Origin: Tubiluchus corallicola
Taxonomy: Eukaryota > Priapulida > Priapulimorpha > Priapulimorphida > Tubiluchidae
DNA length: 64,000 bases
Direction: 5' to 3'
Assembly: GCA_030141605.1 (NCBI GenBank)
Contig: JAQGDQ010000045.1
Location: 620,001-684,000 of the forward strand
This document shows, piece by piece, positions 12,101 to 21,194 of this stretch; within the stretch, counting starts at the first letter, position 1; the number at the start of each line of letters is the position of its first letter. The notes under the pieces were generated by a model that was not told where the DNA came from, did no database searches, and saw nothing but the letters and a program-made list of their open reading frames with translations. A program made the translations under genes and the position numbers.

Positions 12101-14196
12101 TTGCTATTGAATTCACATTGTTTCCTCATCTTCTAATAATGGGAAAAGGTTTTGTAGAGAATTTTGGTTTTATAAAGAAATGTTATTTCTTAGTATTTTT
12201 TTATTTCAACCAGGAAGTCAAAATGAAAATAAACCAAAACAAAATTATTGCTTTGTAATTATTACTATTAAACTCAAAGTTTTGTATGGAAAGATTCATA
12301 TTTTGGTTTTTCCATGCTAAAATAGCTGCTTAAATGAATGACTGTACTTTGCTAGTTTGCCCTTGTTTAGAATAATGGCTTAAGATGAATGCTTTACTTT
12401 CCCAGTATGCCCTTGCATAGATTACTTTGTTTTCCAGTATGTCCTTATTATTACTTATATTTTGCTAGCACATGTTTTGTAAAAATGTGTGACTCGCAGT
12501 TAACAACTATATTGTATACTGTGAAGTCAGTTTTTGATCACACTTGTGTAATTTGGACCTAGAACTAGCAGTCTTATTTTAATGAAAATTTTATGATTTT
12601 GGCTGAATTTGGTTTTCAACATTTAAGTGACAGAGTATAGCAGTGAGTGCATGCTTATTTTAATTTGTCAACTAACTGATGAACTTGGAAAGACAAACTC
12701 ACATTACAATGTGTTACATTACAGATTACCTGACGTCATAGTCACTTTCACTTGAAATGTAATGTCATATTTATCATTGCTCTGGTTTTCCTCTTATTGG
12801 TAGTGTTTATATAGTTTGGTACTTTGAATTGAAAACCAGTATCTGGCCTGAATGGCACGGACTTCTATATGTAAGTGGTGTAGAGAACTTGCCCATTTGT
12901 CAAAGCCAATCTTTTAAAATAATTATTAGTGTGCTAAATAAATCCTAGCCAGTTTCGTGTCATGATGACTGTCATCGCCCTAATTCTTAAAATAGAAAGG
13001 CAAAATTTAAAAGGCACAATGTAGCAGGAGCTTGATTGAAAATATTTGTTGACTTTCCCTGTCATTGCAATGTTCCATTGTCACAGAAGGCCATGCTGAA
13101 TTCCTCAGATGTTGGTTGGCCCATTAATCACCAGTGCATCACCCAAAATGTGTAGAGAAGGGAACTATGCTGTCAGGCGTAGGCTTTTTTGGCCAATTAA
13201 ATATGTGATGCAGAAATTAGCTACAAAGTCTCTGCACAGTGGAAATGGCAGTGGCAGTGGCATGGTGGGTCTGATTTCACACAAGTAGACCCGACCAAAT
13301 TTTGCGCGTCTGCTGTCATCCCTTACCCCACAACAAAATTGCAGCATTATTCACTAGACCTCAACTTTGTTAAGTTTAAGATTGTCTGTTAAACTGAATT
13401 ATAAAGAAGTATGCATTGTAGTACACCAAGTAATGACAGATATTCAAAATTATGCTTAGTTAAGAATTTAGTTGTTCAATATCGCTCACTTATAGCTTGC
13501 TAGAAAAGCTAGTGACCAAACATCTAATTTGTAAATTATAATAATTATGTGCAAATATAACAACATTTTGTTGAATTTTATCCATTAAGTAAGTAAAGCC
13601 CTTAAGTTCTTGAGGTAGGCCTACAGTTTGTGTTTTTACTGTGCTACTTATGAGTAATTAATTTCTGTCTTTTTCACATTTTAGTCTGCACATTTAGCAC
13701 CATCCTGTGCTGCAAGCATCCCTCTACATTTGTAAGCCTGCCACTGCTGTCACTTTTAACCGGAAAAAGCTGAAACTTACTGCTGTGCCTTTGGCCCTGA
13801 GATTGCGTGGGAGACACAGACAATCACCTGAATTAAAGTCATTGCATTTATGCAAAAGCCTTTTTTGAACTGTGCAGTTCCTAAAACTAAAACGCGCTAC
13901 AGCAATGTTTAGACTCAAATGAGCAGTATGGCTTTATCTGAAACGTTTTTTTTTATTAAAATAGTTATACTAAAACAATAATTATCATTGCAAAGTTGCA
14001 GAAAAAATTCTATCGTAATTCGGTGGCCTCTAACCTTTGTTGAATACAGTTGCCCTGAAATGCAGCCAGAATCGTTAATGATATCTTACTGTACATGTAT
14101 TAACCCTAAAAGTTGTGGTAAGCAGCTATTCCAGTTTTGATAATAATATTTACTTAGTGTAGATCACAGATATGTATATATATATATATATGCTAT

Positions 14197-14266
<70 letters not shown>

Positions 14267-17200
14267 ATAGCATATATACTTATTTACTGAAACAAACAGT
14301 ATCATGCTTAAGAGTGATAATCACAGTTTTATGTGTTTTACAATTACAATCACTTTTTATGTAGGCTCAGATCTGTGTGTCTGCACACAAGAATATGATC
14401 CAGTCTGTGGAGAAGATGATAAGACTTATGGCAACATATGCCAACTACAATGTGAAACAACGGTAGCTATTGCGTACTCGGGTGAATGCAGAAAAGGTAA
14501 AAATAATAATTTTGCAAATTGCAACAGGTAATCTAGAAATATGTTATAATGCTTCTTTTAAAAAAGATATTCATGCATTTTAATTAAGCGTAACAACACT
14601 AACTCCAACTACTGGTCGAGGGACCTCTGTCAATTGATACAGAAATTGTTCTAGTACATTCACATAAAGTTTCATTATGATCCTTTGCAAATTTGCAGAT
14701 CTTTAGGGTTTTTTTTGAAAATGATCATTATTGCCACTACCTTAATTTCAAAATGGCAGATTGAGAATCTTGCTCCGTTAATCAATGCAGAATATATTCT
14801 AGTATATTCTCATGAAGTTACATGACAATCCATTTGAAACTTGTGGAAACTTTTTTCAAAAGTTTATTCCCCAACAAGAAGAACAATATCCAGGTGAGTG
14901 GCAATTAGGTCTTTAACCAAAGAAAGGCTGGTGCCTCTCATAAAATTATTAGGGCAATATGTGATACGTAATTTGTTCTTCTAGAGACTTAGATGTGCAC
15001 TATTATTAACTTTTTTACTTTGTTTAGAAAATTCGTAGTAAACATTGATCGAAATTATTAGCAAAGTAAAAGAATTAATTATTTTTCTGCTTCCAGGAAT
15101 TCATTAATGTACGTTTTAGACTGCATAAACAAATTCAAAAAGTGTTATCCGAATTCCTGAGCATTGAAATGCACACACATATTTTTTAAACTTGTCAAAC
15201 AGCAAAACACTATACTGCGATACTACTATAAACAAAAGGGAAATTGTTGTGTGAAAAAGCGCTTATGCAGCTTTCGCGAATAATGTCAATTTATTTTCAG
15301 CTTTTGGATTGATATGACCAGTTGGGGTGGTCGAAAAATTTCCACATTTTTAAATAGGTGCCAGATGGCACCATGTTTATCACATTGGTGATTTTGTATT
15401 TAAGTTGATTCGTATTTTCATTGTTTTATTATAAATATGTCTTTATAAATCGCTTCAGGTCTTCATGCAACTTAAGTGCAGTAAACAGCAGCATACCGCA
15501 TCACACTGAGATCTTTTGCTAGAGCTCATTGCAGGAGCTCCCCTGTAGTTAATAGTTATCTGGCACATTATTCATACTATAATACCTGCTAATGAGTGAT
15601 AAAAAACTTAGTAACAGTAAATATACAGGAAGGCCTGATCCGCTACTGTATGTTTTTGTTTTAGATGAAGTTTTTGAGGATGCTGCAGGTAGCAGTGTCC
15701 ACGATCAACAAGTTTTATATGGTAGTGATGTTGGCAAAATACCTTTATATGTTGCTGACTCTAAACATATTGCAACCAATCAAAGCATAGATTTGGTCAA
15801 TGAATATATAAGTGCAAACACAAATGAGGATGGTTTTGGCATTCATACTTTAACAGATGAACCTTATATTTTAAAACATTTGCATGATGGTTATACTGCT
15901 GGTAAAAATGAAACTAACATAAGTAGCATCACTAAAGATTTTGAAAAATATCATTCTCGTGATTCCTTTTCTGGAAATGTTGCTACTGGAATGCATGAAA
16001 CTTATTTAAATCATAGTTTATACGATACTACTGTCAGAAAATTTGAAAATGCTTTTCACTCTACTGACCCTCATTACCGTCAAGGCACTTTGGGTATTGA
16101 TTCAATCACTCAGAAAATCAATACTGACAATTTTAATTCTCAACCCTACTTTAATGGATATGGTGCTGCAGTGGAGACTGAAATTCCTTTATATGGCAAT
16201 ACTTTTCAACGTCACGAGAACTACCACACTAAGGATTCTAATATTAGTAATATTGATGTTAGAATAAATGGGAGTGTTTTCAAAGCTAATGTTCCAATTA
16301 GTGAAACCGATCTTCGAAAATCTTTGCATGATACTGATAATGGTGAGAAACCTGGAATTGCTCAAAATTCTGATTTACATGGGAGCTATGATCCTAATTT
16401 CTTTGGCGCTGAAAGTATTAATGCAACAGCAACCAAAGATGGTTTAAGAGCAGCTGTTTATATGGATGAAACCAATTCTGATGCTGAAAATGTTTATACA
16501 TCAGTACATGCAGGTGATTATAGTTCTGGCATGTCTTTGGAAAAAAATAGTTATCAGGGAAACATGTACAATGCAGCCATTTCTGAGCATGAGAAATCTT
16601 ACATTACTAGTTACGATGATTTGACCAAAACTGGAAGTACTGTTAAACAAAAATGGAATGTTTATATTTTCGATCATAACCACACCTCAAGTACTACTGC
16701 TGCATATATTAAAACTGTGACAGATGTCTTTGATGCTCACATTGATAAATTTGAGAAATTTACTGAACAGGTTGATGGTAAAGCAGATATGAGTAATTTA
16801 GAGGATCATGGGTATGATTCTTATGTGACATATGGTGGGGATGCTAATGCAGCAAAAAAATTTCATGTTGATGCTGATCGTTTAAGAGATGAAAACTTTG
16901 ATCAAGTTAATTTATATGGTACGGAAGATACAAATCCATATTTCGTTGATGATACAGATAAACAAAGTGCTTTGAAACCTGCTGAAGAAGAGAGGCACTA
17001 TATTAATGCTAGTGCAGAAGACAGATATCCATATACTACTGATGATGCAGAAAAACAAACTGGTACAGAAATTACTGAAAAAGAGTGGTATGATGTTAAT
17101 GTTGGTGCAGAAGGCAAACCTTACTATATTATTGATGATGCAGATAAACAGACTGCTTCTAAAATTTATGAAGAAGAGTGGTATGATATTTATACTAGTG

Positions 17201-20118
17201 CAGGAGGCAAACCTTACCATATTATTGATGATGTAGATATACAAAATACTTCAAAATTTGCTGAAAAAGAGTGGTATGATTTTTATGCTAGTGCAGAAGG
17301 CAAACCTTCATATATTATTGATGATACAGACAAAGAAAGTCCTAGAATGGTGGATGAAAAAGAGCTGTTTCTATATGTAAATCATAATAATCACACTGCT
17401 GGTGTAATTGGTGCTAGGGGTGATAGTGCGCTAGAGGGTTATCATGACAGTAATGTTGATACACAAGGTAAACATTTTCATATAATTTTTGATACAGATA
17501 AAACTAATGTTGCAAAAGTTGTTGAACAAGAGTGGCATGGTATTAATTTATCTCTAAACATAAACTACCACAACCACACTTCATTTTCATTTGCCAGAGA
17601 TAATTCCACAGCCACTATAACTTATACTGCGAATAATTTGAGTAGCACTACTTATAGCTTTAAAAATAATACAGAAAAAAAGTCTGAGTATGGTTTTGTG
17701 AACGATATTATTGGTATAAACAAAAACAATGACAGTACAAATTTCCAATCTGATATTTTAGGTGAGAGCACTAACGGCATAGTAAATACTGGTCAAACTG
17801 AAAATCATTATTTTAATGATGGTAAGAAAAGTGAAAGCGATAATCTCAATTATTTCTATAAAGATTCTAGCAGTACTACCACCAGTGGTCTCAATTCATT
17901 CGCTTCAGATGGCAACGTTCAACTTAATACAGAAGACATTCAAAGAGGTGACTTAGAAACAAATGATGATAATAGCAACCCTGATGGGAGCAATACATAC
18001 AACAATGATTTAAATCACAATGTCAGTGCAGAAGGACATGAGGAAGGAGGTGTATCAAATTTGGGTACAGGTTTTATTGGGAGTTCTGATGTGGAAGAGC
18101 AGTGGAATAATGATGATACTTCCAACCGCAGCTCAAATGATAATGCGCAAGATGCTCCTGACACTTTTAGACATGATCATAATGATGGTGAACAAATTAG
18201 TGAGTTTGAAAAGAGTGGTGCATACAACACTGGTGGAAGCACAGATGGTAGTTCTTATAGCTTTGGCAGTGACAACAATAATGGAAATGATGGGAATGGT
18301 AACCTTATCAGTTGGAAAGAAGATGACACTAAAATTAATGGTAGTAGAGAAGCTGAAGATGATGCAGCCGGTCATAAAGATACATCATCTGACGAAGAAG
18401 AAAAATGGAATAGTGAAACATACTCAAATGGTATCATAAACGAAAATACTGAAGGTACAGACCCAAGTGAAGGACAATATGAGAATAGCAAATATGACAG
18501 TGATGGAGGTGCTGATGATGGTGGTGTTGGTGACAAAGAAGTCAGAATTGACGCAGAACAGAATTCGAATAACGGAGATGTTTCTAGCATCGATTTAATT
18601 GATGATACAGGTGACAGTTCGAACATTCGTGGGACGGTTGATGGCAAAGAAACATTGCCCAATGCTGCTCAAAATGAAGATGGTGAGACTGAGATTAACG
18701 TAGAAACAAATAATGGTCCTAACAATGGTAATAGCGATGCTGAAACTGTTAATGAACAGGACGAAAGTGATACTAATGACAGTTTCAATGATGATGGGAC
18801 TCATAACAAAGAAACTGTCCCAAATTCAGAACAGGCGGAGAATGGTGGAGAGATGATGTACACCCATTTAGATGGTAACACGGCTGATAGTCGGCAAATC
18901 ACTAGTGGAAATAATAGTGACAAAACTCAGGTTGCTAATGAAGAGGATGTGAGTGGTAATGATAATAACAAACACAGAAATGGCAGTTCTAACCAGGATG
19001 AGATTGGTGAAGAAATGCTCAATGTAAAACAGGAAAATGGTGAAGTTAACAGTAACTTCAATGAAAAGATGGAGGCAAATGATGGTCTTGGTAATAGGGA
19101 TGCTGTTAATGAATGGAATAAAAGTGATACTGATAGCAAAGGTGCAAACAGTGATTTCAGTGATGGTGGTACTGATAGCAGAGAAAATATACCTAACACA
19201 GAACAGGAGGAGAATGACGGAGATATGTTCAGCAACAATTTGAATGAAAACAGTAGTAGTTCCGATACTTCTATTCATAAAGACGGTGACAAAACTCAAT
19301 CAAATAATGAACATGAAGAAAGTGGCCATGATAATAACGAAGATGTAAATGGTGGATTCAGTGATGGCAGCACTGATCAATCCCAGGAAGAACAAAATGA
19401 GAATAGCGGAGATATGCCTAGCAGCAGTCCAGATGACAACAAAGGTGATCATTACGATGTTTATAGTGATAATAATGCTCACAAAAGTTATCCACCTATT
19501 AGTGATGAGGATGAGAGCAAAGAAACAAATGGCAGTACCAGTGATATTGATCATGAGATTGATAATAACGAAGCTTTCAAAGCAGAACAAGAGCAGAATA
19601 GTGGAGACACATCTAATAGTAACCTGAATGGTAACACAGATGCTGATTCTAATGCTTCTAGGGTTAATAATAATGACCAAACTCAGCCTATTAAGGAACA
19701 TGATAAGAATGGTGAGGATAACAGCGATGAAGGCATTAATGTCTCCAGTGAGCATGAAAGTGATAACAAACAAACTAGTTTCAACACAGAACAGAAGCCG
19801 AGTAATGGAGATACAACTAAGACTTATTCAATTGATAATGAAGGAGATGCTTCTTATGCCTCCAGTGATGATAGTAATGATGAAAGTGATAATAAAGAAG
19901 ATATAGAGGAAGATCAAGAAATAGAATCAGCAATGGGGCAAAGTGAGAATGGTGAAACAAACATTGGTGTTGACAGTTCAGTGGAAAATAACGGCAGTGG
20001 TGATAATGCTGAAGTTGAAGTTGATGCTGATGATAATTCAAGCAGTGAAGAAGGAGGTAACGATTCACAATCCTGCGTGCTTTGCAAGGTTTTTAACCTA
20101 CCATTGCATGAACCTTAA
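6071..20118 (+). CDS. secreted Kazal / giant acidic protein (gene-level model)
   Basis: Model by joining exons 6071-6155 (signal peptide), 14365-14496 (Kazal) and 15665-20118 (acidic, ends in TAA). All three junctions are GT-AG and all are phase 1, and the joined frame is open, giving about 1,556 residues. The product would be secreted: a cleavable signal, one Kazal-type domain of the serine-protease-inhibitor/follistatin fold, then about 1,480 residues with almost no cysteine and extreme Ser/Asp/Asn/Glu content. An alternative last exon (21195-23845) with the same phase would give about 955 residues. Acidic secreted proteins of this type are often extracellular-matrix, mucus or mineral-associated; that role is inference from composition only. 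No database family was recognised for the acidic part. The transcript may also continue into the REJ receptor exons downstream instead of ending here. Confidence 0.6.
6165..8700 (+). mobile_element. decayed non-LTR (LINE) retrotransposon A
   Basis: Open pieces in shifting frames read as a LINE ORF2 from just before reverse transcriptase to the C-terminus. Visible are a pre-RT segment (MLWKTLEKIDGT, about 6380), LKNPKAPSKDGIINEMIK (about 6607), a palm motif IDLKKAFDTI (about 7010), VKQGCVL (about 7187), the catalytic YADD box in LLMYADDTVV (about 7308), and a C-terminal Cys/His-like region (MHFVLDGKNY, about 8361). Several frameshifts and stops make it inactive. It begins within about ten bases of the donor of the signal-peptide exon, so it occupies the 5' end of that intron. 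No terminal poly(A) or target duplication was clearly found. Confidence 0.9.
8701..9375. other. intron sequence, possible LINE 3' tail
   Basis: AT-rich with short ATT/ATG repeats near 8840-8865. It may include the untranslated 3' tail of LINE A up to about 9020. No coding signal was recognised. Confidence 0.5.
9376..9399 (+). repeat. 24-bp direct repeat, left copy
   Basis: Begins AACAACTATATTG and ends TACTGTGAA. An identical 24-base copy lies at 12502-12525. Between them is a block matching 17836-20928. The pair therefore looks like a target-site duplication around an inserted duplicate. The first two bases could belong to the source homology, so the true length is 22-24. Confidence 0.85.
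9400..11767 (+). pseudogene. displaced 3' duplicate of the acidic exon (copy 1)
   Basis: From about 9404 this is nearly identical to the second part of the large acidic exon (from 17836). The frame is open for about 790 codons with no stop. It lacks its own ATG near the start: the first in-frame ATG is hundreds of codons inside, and no phase-1 acceptor with a convincing pyrimidine tract precedes it. The stop used by the parent (TAA after HEP) is lost (HEHYIYP...), so the frame reads on 28 codons to 11767. Length differences from the parent are multiples of three (for example three codons each near EQIS, SSD and SD). It lies in the intron before the Kazal exon. Best read as a partial duplicate without its 5' half; a transcribed exon joined by an unusual acceptor cannot be excluded. 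Confidence 0.75.
11768..12503 (+). repeat. duplicated 3' UTR of copy 1
   Basis: Matches 20119-20928, the sequence after the stop of the large acidic exon, with scattered substitutions and small gaps. The parent's AATAAA at 20692 is changed here (ACTATTAAAC), while a different AATAAA is present at 12015-12020. Homology stops at the right-hand 24-bp direct repeat. Confidence 0.85.
12502..12525 (+). repeat. 24-bp direct repeat, right copy
   Basis: Exact second copy of the 24 bases at 9376-9399, located precisely where homology to the parent 3' flank ends. Confidence 0.85.
12526..14160. other. intron sequence without recognised content
   Basis: AT-rich, with no domain, splice-bounded exon or named repeat that I can support. 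Short minus-strand frames near 13165-13347 and 13724-13918 have no recognisable content. Confidence 0.5.
14184..14279. repeat. long perfect inverted repeat of TA/CATA microsatellite
   Basis: TGCTATATAC at 14191 is mirrored by GTATATAGCA at 14263-14272, with ACAT repeats on the left arm mirrored by ATGT repeats on the right and a TA run at the centre. The arms are about 48 bases each, centred near 14231. It ends about 85 bases before the Kazal exon acceptor. Confidence 0.9.
14365..14496 (+). CDS. Kazal-type domain exon
   Basis: Acceptor TTTTTATGTAG, donor AAAAG|GTAAAA, phase 1 at both ends, 132 bases. With the G of the previous exon it encodes 44 residues. The cysteine pattern is C-x-C-x7-C-x10-C-x3-C-x13-C with the signature PVCGEDDKTYGNICQLQC, a single Kazal fold as in serine-protease inhibitors and follistatin-like proteins. 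The segment between the second and third cysteines, which normally carries the reactive site, reads TQEYDPV. A symmetrical 1-1 exon is a classic shuffling module. Inhibitory activity is not proven by the sequence. Confidence 0.9.
14497..15664. other. intron between Kazal and acidic exons
   Basis: Ends in a good acceptor, TGTATGTTTTTGTTTTAG. An in-frame ATG occurs at 15592, 73 bases upstream of the acceptor, so an alternative unspliced start is formally possible, but no signal peptide would then be encoded. Nothing else recognised. Confidence 0.55.
15665..20118 (+). CDS. giant acidic exon (copy 2), likely terminal exon
   Basis: A 4,454-base exon entered in phase 1 and ending at TAA. The frame continues uninterrupted for 1,484 codons including stop. 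The first half (to about 17835) is Asn/Asp/Tyr/His-rich with many NxS/T sites and contains about five 31-residue repeats (16915-17350) built on EWYD...GKPYYIIDDADK. The second half is Ser/Asp/Asn/Glu/Gly-rich with recurrent motifs such as NSGDxSxSNLN and DNNKGD. It ends in the only cysteine cluster, SQSCVLCKVFNLPLHEP. No membrane segment or known domain was seen. The second half was the source of the duplicate at 9400-12503, and it is homologous to the next acidic exon. If the upstream ATG at 15592 were used, the protein would be 1,508 residues without a signal. Confidence 0.75.
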
Positions 20119-21194
20119 TTTTATCCAGTCTTGCTTCGTTTTTGCAACTGTTTTGTTAGTGAATGGCTAGCACATTTTTGGTGAAAGTGAATGGGTAGTA
20201 GGTGTTTAGCGTGGCACTGAAATTTTTGTAGTTTTAATTGTGGTATGCTTTTAACAGCATAAATCCTGTAGACTAGTAAGAAAAGAAGACTGTAGAGTGG
20301 AGAGGAAATTTTTAAGATCCTGTAAACAATTTGCAGAAAAAAGATATTATTCCTTAACTTTTCTTCGATTTATGTCTTGGTTGGTTATTCGATTGCAAAC
20401 TGATCACTTGATTAATTTCATTACTATTTTGTACTCATCAATAATAATTGCATAGAAATACATAAAATGTGTTTTCTATTCCAACTAATTTTCAACTTAC
20501 ACTAAGGTTATCAATAAGTAATTGATTGCTATGGAATTAATATTGTTTCCTCATCTTCTAATAATGGGCAAAGGTTTTGTAGAGAATTTTGGTTTTATAA
20601 AGAAATGTTATTTCTTAGTGTTTTTTATTTTAACCAGGAAGTCAAAATGAAAACAAACCAAAACAAAAATGATTGCTTTGTAATTATTACTAATAAACTC
20701 AAAGTTTTGTATGGAAAGATTCATATTTTGGTTTTTCCATGCTAAAATAGCTGCTTAAATGAATGACTGTACTTTGCTAGTTTGCCCTTATTTAGAATAT
20801 TGGCTTAAGATGAATGCCTTACTTTCCTAGTATGCCCTTGCGTGGATTACTTTATTTTCCAGTATGTCCTTATTATTACTTATATTTTGCTGGCACATGT
20901 TTTGTAAAAATGTGTGACTGGCAGTTAATACTGTTTTTATATTAACTATTCTAGATTAGAATATTTTGTTTAACATAGCGTGGTGCAATGTTGTCAGGAC
21001 AAAGATTGAATTAATGCTTCTGATTTGGTGTACCAATGCCGAACAGTAAAAATAGTCTGTCTTTTTTTAATTAATATTGTGTGGTTTTGCTATATTTTTT
21101 GGATTGTGTGCCCATACCCTCTGGGTGTTTGTTTTCCTGTGTATAGGTGCATAATGCAGTTCTAGAATCACTAACTTAAAGATTTAAGTTGTAG
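20119..21194 (+). other. 3' UTR of copy 2 and intron to copy 3
   Basis: The first 570 bases fit a 3' UTR ending at the poly(A) signal near 20692. The rest is AT-rich and ends in an acceptor for copy 3, with a branch-site-like CACTAAC at 21171. Confidence 0.5.
20692..20697 (+). terminator. poly(A) signal after acidic exon copy 2
   Basis: AATAAA about 575 bases after the stop; supports the view that copy 2 is a terminal exon. The equivalent site in the displaced duplicate is mutated. Confidence 0.45.

Noticed and set aside
15592-15664. ATG at 15592 as the true start of the large acidic protein
   Set aside because: It would lack a signal peptide, and a good phase-1 acceptor just downstream matches the Kazal exon. 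Not fully excluded.
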